A stretch of 64,000 nt of DNA, from NCBI RefSeq assembly GCF_000143415.4, contig NW_003314282.1, positions 1,445,374 through 1,509,373 on the forward strand. Reading direction: 5' to 3'. Shown here piece by piece: positions 1 to 9,332 of this stretch; positions within the stretch are counted from its first letter, which is position 1; each line of letters begins with the position of its first letter. The translations under genes were made by a program, and so were the position numbers. The notes below the pieces were generated by a model. That model did no database searches, was not told the origin of the DNA, and saw only the letters and a list, made by a program, of their open reading frames with translations. Source of the stretch: Selaginella moellendorffii (Eukaryota; Streptophyta; Lycopodiopsida; Selaginellales; Selaginellaceae).

Positions 1-415
1 AAACTCAAGACTCAGGGATGAGATCTGCGAGCTCATCTGTGGAAAACGAAGCCGAATCTGGAGAGATTAAAAGACGATTTTTCTTTCTTGCTCACCTGGG
101 GGAATCGCAAGGACCTGTATTGCCATGAACGAGATGAGATTGTCAGCGAGGGAAAGAAAACGAAGCAACTAATATTAAAACCAGGGAGTGACCTCCGTGT
201 TTATAAGGTGTGAGCTATACCCGTTGGCCTTCAAGATTTTTATTTTCTTAAGAGAATAAACCTGAGGATAAGCTTAAATAGCTAAGAGAGTTAAATATTC
301 TTAGAATATGCTATTTAATATTCCAGGGAAGAGAATAAACCTCAGCATATTCTTACAAACTTCTATAAACCCTAAAAACTTAATATTCCTGGGATATGCT
401 CTGAGATTCGCGCTC

Positions 416-1863
416 TTACTTCTTTCTACTCTTCTTCACGAAGAAATTGATCCCCTCGCAAACGTTTCCCAGCACATGATCCGAGACAGCCCACGGCGAG
501 AGAATCATCTGCGAGAACTCATCCGGCGACGCCTCGTGCATCGTCCACTCCACATTCTTGGCCTGCTCGAACGTGGGAAACGCTCCATAGTTTCTCTGCT
601 CGGCGACGCCGGATCGCTGGCCGGGAGTTACTCCACACCCCGGCGGACTGCTGCTTAGAACCAGCAGCCTCCCTGGCGGATACAGAACCACGGGCCCCTT
701 CTTCTCGATGGAGCTCTCCCCCTCGCACTTTCCCTCCTCGCAAGAACTTCCCTGTTTTTGCTCGCTTGGTCCACCTCCGCTCAGCTCGCTGCACACCCTG
801 CTCCCGAAATCGTCCACGTTGTCCTGGGCTCTCTGGAACATCTGCATTGCGTCCACCGCCCTGGAGATCTTCTCCCAGTCCTCGTCGTGCTTGGCGATCT
901 CGTCGGCCCTCTTCCAGTCGAAGTTGCACACTCGCTTGCGGAGGTCCTCAATGGAAGCCACGGAGAATCGGGGGACGACGTCGTGCAAGCAGACGAAGGA
1001 GGTGGCGAAGCTGGCGCACTCCTTGGCCAGCTCCAAGCTGACGCTGGCCGGCACCGAGAAGCCCCAGCACTCGAGGTTGCGGTGCTCGTCTCGCAACTTC
1101 AGTCCACACATGATCCCCACTGCTGCTCCCATGCTGTGCCCGACTATAACCAGCTTCTCCAGGCAGCTGTCCTCCTGTAAAACTTGCCGGATGTGCGGCC
1201 TCACTTCTTCCAGGAGTGCGTCTGTCGCACGAGCAAATCCGCCGTGTGCATGCCCGGACTCGAACGGAGCTGGCATGGCTCCTGCACTGACAAGGATGTC
1301 AATCACATGAGAAGTCCCACGTACCGAGAGAACCAGTGCTCCATACGAGTGATCCACTGAGAGAGCAAACGCAGGCCGCATGGACTCCTGCTCGGGATTC
1401 CACACGGCTGTGACTATGGAAGACTCGGGCAGATGCGAGAAGAGCGAGAACGAGGCCGGGTCTGCGACGTAGACGGCTTCAGCCATTGCTCTCCAGTGTT
1501 GTGCTCTTACCATGAACTCGGGGTCGCTCGCTAAGTCACTTGGATGACCAGGAATTTCCATGGGATCGTTTTCGGTGATCTACAAGTTGTCACAAACCAT
1601 AAGCTTCCTTCCAAGAATGTAAACAATACGAAAGAAAGAGAGCTTACCTTTGCCATGGCCGCAAGACCAAGTACAACATCCGCGGCCGACCAAGGTCCGA
1701 TGTGATCCTGCACGCACAAAACACCTTTTGCAATGACTGTCATGGGTGACGATTCAGCCCCAGCTGCGTTCTTTGCAACCTGCTCCTTGAGCTTCCAAAC
1801 TCCCACTCTTCCGGCAAAGTAAGCTCCACAGATCCCACATCCCACAAGAATCAGCTTCCACAT
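416..1863 (-). CDS. Class-3 lipase (diacylglycerol lipase-like)
   Basis: Two exons, 1648-1863 and 416-1579, joined by a 68-nt GT-AG intron, give about 387... precisely 459 residues. The protein is an alpha/beta-hydrolase that should cleave an acyl ester of a glycerolipid at a membrane. Residues 1-25 hold a short hydrophobic glycine-rich segment that could anchor the N terminus. The serine elbow GHSMG lies near residue 221 (nucleophile Ser221), preceded by the beta strand LVIV, and the upstream segment ALVLSVRGT is the usual lipase_3 oxyanion region. The C-terminal part after about residue 300 is low in known motifs and contains a Ser/Glu-rich linker. The exon join keeps frame exactly. The class-3 family is clear; the sn-1 diacylglycerol lipase subgroup is inferred from the N-terminal membrane segment. 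The substrate is unknown. Confidence 0.85.
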
Positions 1864-2011
1864 CCCAGGAGCCTCTCCTGTTCTCTACACCTGCGTCTAG
1901 CTAAAGAAACCTGTGCTCGCTCCTCCACCACAACTAACCAGCGTAACCTTTCCACGTGTCGACTGGCATGAGATTCCAAGTGTCGCTTTCAAGCGAGCTG
2001 AGCTTAACTGA

Positions 2012-3790
2012 TTAATAGATCCTGGGGAAAATTCTCCATGGCACCGCCTTGCAGTATTCTTCCCACACAGCTTTGTACTTGGCTCTGCATCTTGCTTCGT
2101 CTCGTCGCTCTCTCCAGACGAGAAGAATGAACAAATAGATGGGGTAGAAATATGGAACTATCGAGCTGCACAGAGAAAACAAAGTTTGAGAATTGATCGA
2201 CATAGCTATGCCAGGTACCTGGTCCCGCAAGGAAGACTAAACGATAAAGCCAGGAGCAAGTCGCCTAGATAGTTGCAGTGTCTTGCAATCCCCCTTTATA
2301 AATTCGACAAATGTGAGGTGGAATTCTGTCTACATCTATTACTCACCAGTATCCAGAGACGAGAAGTTTTCCTCCGATGAGAACAGGTGGTTTCCCCCAT
2401 ATTGGAGCCTTTGGGTTCTTCTTGAACTCGTGCTTTTGCTTGTTTGCACCTCTAAATATTGCATACCTGGAACAATCAAGCTTCAGCGTAATAAGTAAAA
2501 CTGGAGAAACAATACCCCGCCAAGAAGACAAGAGCATTTAAAAATGCAGCCATTCGAGTGATTTCCGCATTGTTATGAAGCAGCCACCATCCCTACATAT
2601 ACTTGCATGGGGCCCCATTATGCTTCACAAAATCCATACCTGGATGCTAAACGTAAATGGAATCCAGACCATGTCACCAAAAATTAGCATGAAGCCAAAC
2701 TTCTCCGCAATAATGTCCCACCTACAGACAAGGTGAAAATTAAAGTCTCAGATACTCTTGTGAAGTAAAGCACAAGTACGCACGTTGAGGTCATGTATTC
2801 TTCGTACCACAAAAAATCCAGCACGTAGATCTGTACCAAGCAGAAGCATAAATTACGCACTGTAAAGCATCAAATGCACCGTCTTACCGTGCAGAAAACT
2901 TGGTATAAAGCCATTGGAAGAGTCAGGAATCCGGCCTGTTCGATCTGCTTGCTTGCAATTGAAAAATTTATCAGGAGCCAGCTGATCATTCCAGCCTTTA
3001 TCCAGAAAAATCTGCAACAATCACCATGAAGATTCTATGAACGAAAGAAACGAAAGAAAGAGAAAGGAAAAGCAACATACTTGATGTCAATGGTAAGAAA
3101 CTGAGGATTTAGTTGAAGCCCAAACCACCTGTAGCATTACGCATCAAGTTACTACTGCTCACTAGAAATCTCAAACACCATTACCAGTCGTGAAGAGCAT
3201 TTCCGGAAGACTGGCATTTCAAAGAGCTGCTTGGACTTTTGGATGCGTAGCCAGTCAGGCATAGAACAATCGACAGCTGAAAGTAGCTTTTGAGTCAACG
3301 TTAAGAAATCCTCTTATCATCGCTTACCAGGACACAAAGTGTCAAAGTTGTCGAGAATAGCTCCGGTCCACGATCCGCAAGAACCTAAGCTCCCATCATG
3401 TCAGATTATAGAAAAAATATTCCACTTCCACCAAAGTATCGCATTGCTAAGCATACGCACCGTTGGAGGAACCGCCGCTCCCAGGAGCGCCAAGAGCACC
3501 ACAAGCGACAGCAAACCTACATTCCCAGCAAGAAATCAGAAAAGAAGCTCGAAATGCAATCGATCTGACCATTGCATTTGTAGATTATCCGCGTCCCGTC
3601 CGCCAATTCCACCCCAGACACGCGCTGCCCGGGAAGAACAGCCTCCAGCAATGCGAGCAAGCTCAAGAATCCCACAAGAGCCGCTCCCTGCCGATCATAA
3701 CCATCCGCAATCACTACATCGATCAAGAATCCACAGCGCGGCGCTCACCGTTGCGGCGGAGGGGGGCTGGAGAAGATCCGCCCACGCCAT
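2012..3790 (-). CDS. FK: Delta(14)-sterol reductase (FACKEL/ERG24)
   Basis: Thirteen exons (3749-3790, 3570-3687, 3461-3516, 3328-3384, 3185-3276, 3081-3128, 2888-3011, 2784-2830, 2640-2721, 2516-2592, 2347-2466, 2219-2293, 2012-2165) join in frame to 363 residues, close to the usual plant length of about 369. The enzyme reduces the C14-C15 double bond of sterol intermediates with NADPH in the endoplasmic reticulum, upstream of brassinosteroids and membrane sterols. Recognisable blocks in order: [96 protein letters not shown], and the C-terminal [10 protein letters not shown]...PWRIFPRIY. The protein is strongly hydrophobic throughout. Introns are 49-187 nt. The start ATG at 3790 gives a short polar N terminus before the first membrane span. 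FACKEL is preferred over DWARF5 (C-7 reductase) from the [10 protein letters not shown] and PYFYPIYL blocks. Confidence 0.95.
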
Positions 3791-3987
3791 GCCCAAAAGC
3801 CCTAGAAATATTAAGCTTGGAGGGAATCGAACTCCAGACCAGGTATTCCATAAAGGTGATTAGACTAACAATGCTTTAATTAAACGCATCCGGCCATCGC
3901 GATAGCACTGGAATACACAAAAAAATCCCTGCGGAGGAATGAAACTATGTACAGCTGAGTCAGGGCATATTCTGGGAGCGCATCACG

Positions 3988-5700
3988 TCAGATTCCCTGC
4001 CGACACACAGGACAAGAGCCATGTCTCGCCAGCCATTTATCGACACAGTCCATATGGTACGTGTGTTGGCAGTGTGGCAAACACCTCGCGATCTCCCCAC
4101 CTTGAAGCTCCTAGAGATTTTTTTTTTCCCCAACAGAGCAGCGAAAAAGGAGCACAAAAGTTCGAGCTTTAGTGGTCGATCCATCGATTCAATCAGACGC
4201 CAGGCACGAACAATCAATCAGTCGATCATCGATCACTCCAACTCAAGCAGCGACTTAAATGATTCCCGGAGTGACAGACCCACCAGCATTGAATGCACGA
4301 AACACAAGAAACCATGGCGAAGAAAAGGAAAGCGAGCAAGCAAGCATGACTCTCCACTCTATCTCTGCGATAGTAAATTCTGCGAAACCGAAAGGAGATA
4401 TGGATAGGTGTGCGCTTACTTGTAAGCATATCGCGCAGCACACAAAGTCGCCGAAGCCATCCACACAGTTCTCGGTGGTCACCGTGTGCCATGGGAGCTC
4501 CTTGAGACAAGCCTCGGACGCTCCTTTGGTCCCTTCGGCGGGGCCAAACATGTCGTACAGCTCGTCGTAAGTCATGTCGTCAATGTTCACCTGGAATTTG
4601 CTTGTGTTAGCCACGGCAGAAAGCAATCCAAAAGTTCCTGATGATCTGAGATCTATCTACCCATAGCTATTGCTACTTTTCTCCTCGGAAAAAAGAGAAG
4701 AATTTTTTTTTTCTCTCTGGAAAAAAAAGCACAAAAAACCTGCCAATGGTGTGCAGTCAATAATGCTGGGCCAACCTGATCGTGCATGAACCTGCCGTTT
4801 AAGACGTCCTCCACAAACTCTGCCTACAAGCGCACAAAAGGACGTAACACCCGAGAAGTGAAAAGAGAAGAAACAAGAAACGCAAGGAGACGAGCAAAGA
4901 TCACACCTTTATCCAAACTTGTGCGAAAGATATCGCAGCAAGCAACGAACGAAAACGACGACAGGAAAGCTAGCTGGAATGCAAAAGCGAGCGAGCAAAA
5001 GCGAGCAAGCAAAGCAGAAAAACCAAAACTTTAAACTTGCCCAAGCAATCCAAGCAAAGAACATAACGATATCCCAGCCAGGAAGAATGCATGAGTTTTC
5101 TTTCACGATCGGATGAAATGAAAGCCCAGACCACACGTGAGATTGCCAAGAGAGAAGCCAAGAAATAAACGAGTGGAAGAAAGAACTCACCAGTGACGCC
5201 CTGGATCGTGAACCGGATCGCTCAGAGTGCCAGTAAGCACGAGAAGCCTCGAGAAACTCCACCGAGAGCACGGCTCCAGCGACGGCCCCAAGCCCAGCTC
5301 CACGAATCAGCCCACTATCAGTCGCCCGCCCCGCCACAGCGCCAGTCACTGCTCCAGTGAGAGCTCCCACTGAAGAGAAACAAACAAAAAATCAAACACA
5401 ATTGGATCTTAAGTCGACGTTCTAAGACTTACCTATGGCGAACATCCCCGTGAGCGCTCCCGAGAGAGCCCCCGCGACGAGGCGAGGGACGCTACACACG
5501 GAGAAGCCATTCGACCTCTCCGGCGTGGAGGAGGCGGCGGTGGAAGCAGCATCGGCGGCCGCGCTCGTCGATGCCCTGTAGAGATCTCCAAAGTAGTGCA
5601 TTCCCTGCGTCGTCCGGAGCTGGGCGCACATAGCACACACGCGCTGGACCGCCGCATTGTGGAACGTACACGAATCGCACACCCATAGCCCCTGCTCCAT
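3988..5700 (-). CDS. RanBP2-zinc-finger plus RING-H2 E3 ligase, NIP1-like
   Basis: Five exons (5433-5700, 5191-5369, 4776-4823, 4420-4590, 3988-4110) give 262 residues. Residues 6-25 form a RanBP2-type zinc finger (W6, C8, C11, N15, C22, C25). A glycine/alanine-rich hydrophobic stretch follows (about 75-115, with [13 protein letters not shown] and [13 protein letters not shown]), as in NEP1-interacting proteins, then [13 protein letters not shown]. The C terminus is a RING-H2: CAIC ... [13 protein letters not shown] ... CPVC, ending CRQGI. Expected role: membrane-associated E3 ubiquitin ligase, recruiting an E2 through the RING. The intron between exons 2 and 3 is long for this window (367 nt). 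The NIP-type membrane region plus RING is certain. The N-terminal RanBP2 finger is the unusual part; it is encoded in the same first exon as the start of the hydrophobic region, so it is unlikely to be an artefact of exon choice. Confidence 0.88.
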
Positions 5701-6110
5701 CGATTCTCCCGAAATCCCACCCCTCTCGCTGCGCGCTTGGTCGACCTAGCCTAGAACAAGGGAAAAATGCCAAGAAACCTATCGATCCACGCGCTCTTCG
5801 CCGACGGCCTCGAAATATCTGCAATGCGCCACGAGTTTCGCCACTCCCGGCAGACAATCGGGGAAGAAATTCGCTAGCGCCGCTAGAATCTCTCGCGCTG
5901 GAGCGCACTACTTCAGGGGGGAAAAGGGGGGAATCGATCAAAGAACGGCTAGTAGCTACTACGGCGCCAAGGCAGCGGAAGAAACGGAGAAGAGGAACTC
6001 TATGCTCTCTTGCTGTGCGGTAATATGCCCAATCGTATATTCTCTGCCAGAGGATATTCTTTAGAATATTATCGGTAACAGAGTAAAACCTTTGGGTGCC
6101 CTAAGGGTTT
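5701..6110. promoter_or_regulatory. Divergent promoter between E3 ligase and PORR gene
   Basis: 410 bp separate the start codons of two oppositely oriented genes, so it must hold both promoters and 5' UTRs. Near the PORR start lie an AGGGTTTA telo-box-like element and the palindrome-rich AT segment around 6049-6075. No clear TATA box was assigned to either side. Confidence 0.45.
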
Positions 6111-8195
6111 ATGGCATGGAATGGCGCCGAGAGGTATGGGAGAATGCAGCGCCTAGGCGCGCGGAGGCTCCTCCTGCCATGCCCTAGATCGCTGCGAGAT
6201 GGAGCTCCTTCGCCTCCCCGTTCAGCATTTTCGCCCGGGAATCGCCTGCTACACGGCTGCGCTGGAATATTTCCAGGGTCTGGAGCAGCAAGATCGATTC
6301 GGGATGGATCGCCATTGCCTCTTCGAACGATCTTCTCGTCGCAAAATCGTCGGCTACACTGCTGCGGTCGAGTATTTCCATGCGCTGGGGCCGCGAGATT
6401 GCTTGTGCCTCAGATATTTCCCACTGTCTCGAGCACTCCGTGGAGAATCCAGAAGAGATTCATGGGAGGAGCAAAGAAGAGCATGGCAAGGGCCAGGAAG
6501 AATTTCGCCAAGAAGGTCAGGAAGCAGATCCGAGCTAAGCAGCTCAGCCAGAGGCCACAGATTGCAGCTCTGGACGTCCATCTCCGGCGGGAGACGAGAA
6601 TGCGAATGGTATGGAACGTGAAGCTCATTCTAGCGTCCAGAGATGGACATGTGATACCGTCCACGGAGTTTACCAGGCTAGCCAGAGACCTCGGCTTTCC
6701 CAAGGCCAAGCTCTTCGCGGATTTCGTCAATAGCTTCCCAGGAGTTTTTAAGATCTCCAGCGACCAGGAGGACAGGCGAGTAAGATGGCTCGAGTTTACA
6801 GAGAAGGCGGAGCTCCTGATCGACCAGGAAGAAAAAGTTATGAGAGAATACCACGAGCCTCTCATCGTCCGGAACCTGAGGAAGATCTTGATGATGGTGC
6901 CCGCGCATCGAGTTCTTCTCACGAAGCTCTCTCACATACGATCGAGCTTGTGGATGCCTGACAACTTCAAGACGGCCATCCTGCCAAAGTATCCGCAGTA
7001 CTTTACGGTCACCGGAGCTTACTTGGAGCTAGCAGCATACGATAAAGCTCTCGCTGTTACCACCAGAGAGCTCAACCAAAGGATGAAAGGTGGCGGCAAG
7101 GCTGGCGATCGTGACAAGTACAGCTTCAGGATCTGCGTTGAGCCACACACGGTTCTCCATCGTAGCATTCTGAAGAGGATCTTGAGCTTCCAGCGGCTTC
7201 CGTTCCCAAGCCCCTACGAGCCTGTCGCCGAGCTCGACCTCCGGTCCATGGAAGGACAGAAGCGTGTGGTTGCCATCTTCCACGAGTTCCTCAGCTTGAC
7301 AGTCGAGAAGAAAGCGTACGTAGATCACGTCGGGTTCTTCACTCGTGATCTTGGTCTTCCCCAGAAGCTGGAAGACATGCTCTGCCGCTTCCCACACATC
7401 TTCTACGTGAGCATGAGGGGCGATCGGCACGTCGTCTTCCTCAAGGAGTACTACCGGAAGGGCCAACTTATTGAGAAGCATCCTCTCTTCACCATCAAGC
7501 AGGAGTTTGGCAGGCTCATGGACTTCAGGGTGTTCAGGGAGAGCCGTCCAAGGGAAGTGAGAGGCATCTGTGCGGAAAGCTTTGTCGCGCCACGGCAGCC
7601 AGTGTCGGAAACTGGTTGGAGCTTCCCATTTCCTCCGGCCCCGCAAGGATGCGCTCTACAAACTCGTCAAGGAGACGTGCCACAGGCTAAAGTTGGCGAG
7701 GTTGTCGAAGCAGCAACAGTAGTGGATCCTGTCAAGGGAGCAAATGCACCGCTGACGAATGGTGCCAATCCTCGCTCTCGAGCTGTCATCCTGAAGAAGC
7801 TCGGACTTTTCAGTGACGACGAGAAATCCGACGAAGAAGGAAGACAATCAGTAGCGCCTGCAACAGCTGTTGAAGATAGAGCACCAGATTCGGAGATATT
7901 TTTGCAACTGGGCTTCGATGACGAGGATGAAAGTCCGAAAGATGTTTCTGCAACACCTGGAAAGCAGCCAAGTCTGGGAGCGAAGCTGGGATTTTGTAGC
8001 GATGACGAAAACTCTGACGACGAAAGGCGACAAGTTAGTATCGGTGGAGGAGGTGGTGGTGATTCCTGGAGCTGGAAGGCACTTCAGCCCAGTCCGCAGG
8101 AGGAGCCGCCGCTGGAACGAAAGAGGAAGAAGCGCGTGTCCAAACCATTCTGGGAGAAGAAACCATTCGACGGTTTCAACGATCCATTCTTCTAA
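6111..8195 (+). CDS. PORR-domain organelle RNA-binding protein, long form
   Basis: Intronless, 694 residues. PORR (plant organelle RNA recognition, formerly DUF860) proteins such as WTF1 and RPD1 bind group II introns in plastids or mitochondria. Diagnostic blocks: RNLRKILMMVPAHRVLLTKL near 250, YPQYFTVTG, LPFPSPYEP near 364, EFLSLTVEKKAYVDHV, and FPHIFYVSMRG. The first about 125 residues are Arg/Ser/Ala-rich with few acids, typical of a transit peptide, but contain a 35-residue direct duplication (residues 27-61 and 62-96). The tail after about 520 is low complexity with three acidic LGxF/DDE motifs and ends in a basic stretch. The length exceeds the usual 380-500 because of these additions. 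The stop lies 31 bp from the stop of the next, convergent PORR gene, so the 3' UTRs must overlap. A later start at the Met near residue 118 is possible but would lose the targeting segment. Confidence 0.88.
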   Translation: MAWNGAERYGRMQRLGARRLLLPCPRSLRDGAPSPPRSAFSPGNRLLHGCAGIFPGSGAARSIRDGSPLPLRTIFSSQNRRLHCCGRVFPCAGAARLLVPQIFPTVSSTPWRIQKRFMGGAKKSMARARKNFAKKVRKQIRAKQLSQRPQIAALDVHLRRETRMRMVWNVKLILASRDGHVIPSTEFTRLARDLGFPKAKLFADFVNSFPGVFKISSDQEDRRVRWLEFTEKAELLIDQEEKVMREYHEPLIVRNLRKILMMVPAHRVLLTKLSHIRSSLWMPDNFKTAILPKYPQYFTVTGAYLELAAYDKALAVTTRELNQRMKGGGKAGDRDKYSFRICVEPHTVLHRSILKRILSFQRLPFPSPYEPVAELDLRSMEGQKRVVAIFHEFLSLTVEKKAYVDHVGFFTRDLGLPQKLEDMLCRFPHIFYVSMRGDRHVVFLKEYYRKGQLIEKHPLFTIKQEFGRLMDFRVFRESRPREVRGICAESFVAPRQPVSETGWSFPFPPAPQGCALQTRQGDVPQAKVGEVVEAATVVDPVKGANAPLTNGANPRSRAVILKKLGLFSDDEKSDEEGRQSVAPATAVEDRAPDSEIFLQLGFDDEDESPKDVSATPGKQPSLGAKLGFCSDDENSDDERRQVSIGGGGGGDSWSWKALQPSPQEEPPLERKRKKRVSKPFWEKKPFDGFNDPFF

Positions 8196-8226
8196 GCAGC
8201 TCGAGAGGCGAACAACGATTTTTTTC

Positions 8227-9297
8227 TCAGCTAGTCTCGTCAAGGACCGGTTGGCGCTGCATGAGGATCAGGTACCTGTCGCGGATGAAATCCTCGGGAC
8301 CTTTGAACTTGAGCTCGTTCTGGAAGAAGGCCTCTCTCAAGAAAACCAGTGGAGGCTCGACGACACCGCTCACGTAAAAAATGCCGGGGTGTCTCACCAG
8401 ATACGAGCAGAACGTCTTCGGCAAATTCATCTCGGCCCTCAACAGCGTCAGCTTGGAGAGAGCAATCCTCTTCCTCGGTAGCAGGCTGAGCACCTCGTGA
8501 ACGACACCGATGTGTCTCTTCTCGACAACCGGGGATCCTTTGCTGACGTTCGGCTTCTGCCAAGGCTCGTAAGGGGACCGAAACTCCAACCTCTGGAAGG
8601 CTTTGTAGCCTCGACGCCGGGGACGCTCGACCAGATGAAAGCCCGTCTTTGGGAAGGCCCGGCTAAACAGCAACGTCTTCTCTCTGCTCGTCACCGTGAG
8701 ATCCTGGTCCCAAGACGCAAGCTTGAGCACCGGACCCCGGTTGGTCTCTCTGACATTGAAAAACTTCGGGTACCTGTGAACCAGGCCGGTGTCCAAGTCT
8801 CGAGGGAGGCCAAAGTCGGCCGCCAGCCACGAAATCTTGGTGAGTGATATCTCCTGCTCTACAGCCATCATCAGCAGCTTCCTGACGATGTTTACTGACA
8901 GGAGCTCGTCCCGCGACTTGATCACTCGGAGCTCGTCCCTGTAAAGCTTGTCCATCTCGGGAGTAAGGTCGATGTACTTGGTTCCCGAGATGAACTTGCC
9001 GAGGCCGTCCTGCTCGTCGTGAACCTGGAACACGCCCGGGTACTTGGTGGCAACTCCCAGCAGCGTATCTCGGTTAGTGTCCCGCTTCTTCAGCATGAGA
9101 ACTTGGGCTTCCTGCTCGGCAACCAGGCTTACAAGCTGCTTCACGGCCTCGATCCGGCGGTCCTCGAGAGCCACTTGATCCAGTACCTTGACTCGATGGG
9201 TGGGCGGGATGAGAAACTCGACCGCATTCTCCTCGACGGTTTGCATCAAGGACCCAGTTCGAAGAAACCTCTGCGCCGCCACTCTCAACGGGGACAT
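8227..9297 (-). CDS. PORR-domain organelle RNA-binding protein
   Basis: Intronless, 356 residues. Carries the full PORR pattern: VKVLDQVALEDRRIEAVKQL at the entry, IVRKLLMMAVEQEISLTKIS, FGLPRDLDTGLVHRYPKFF, EFRSPYEPW, VHEVLSLLPRKRIALSKLT and RHPGIFYVSG. The N terminus (MSPLRVAAQRFLRTGS) is short, basic and hydroxylated, compatible with mitochondrial targeting. Likely function: binding an organellar RNA for group II intron splicing; the target is unknown. It lies directly downstream of another PORR gene on the same strand with only 35 bp between that gene's stop and this ATG, leaving almost no room for its own promoter and 5' UTR. Confidence 0.87.
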   Translation of the reverse strand: MSPLRVAAQRFLRTGSLMQTVEENAVEFLIPPTHRVKVLDQVALEDRRIEAVKQLVSLVAEQEAQVLMLKKRDTNRDTLLGVATKYPGVFQVHDEQDGLGKFISGTKYIDLTPEMDKLYRDELRVIKSRDELLSVNIVRKLLMMAVEQEISLTKISWLAADFGLPRDLDTGLVHRYPKFFNVRETNRGPVLKLASWDQDLTVTSREKTLLFSRAFPKTGFHLVERPRRRGYKAFQRLEFRSPYEPWQKPNVSKGSPVVEKRHIGVVHEVLSLLPRKRIALSKLTLLRAEMNLPKTFCSYLVRHPGIFYVSGVVEPPLVFLREAFFQNELKFKGPEDFIRDRYLILMQRQPVLDETS

Positions 9298-9332
9298 CTT
9301 TCCAGGATCCAGGAGGAGGAGAACTTACCGCC

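Noticed and set aside
1-415. Short direct repeats AAGAGAATAAACCT at about 249 and 329
   Set aside because: Only 14 bases long and AT-rich; not enough to call an element.
3815-3880. tRNA-like B-box (TTCGATTCC on minus strand)
   Set aside because: No matching A-box, the T-stem does not pair and no cloverleaf can be drawn; it lies in the 5' leader of the FACKEL gene.
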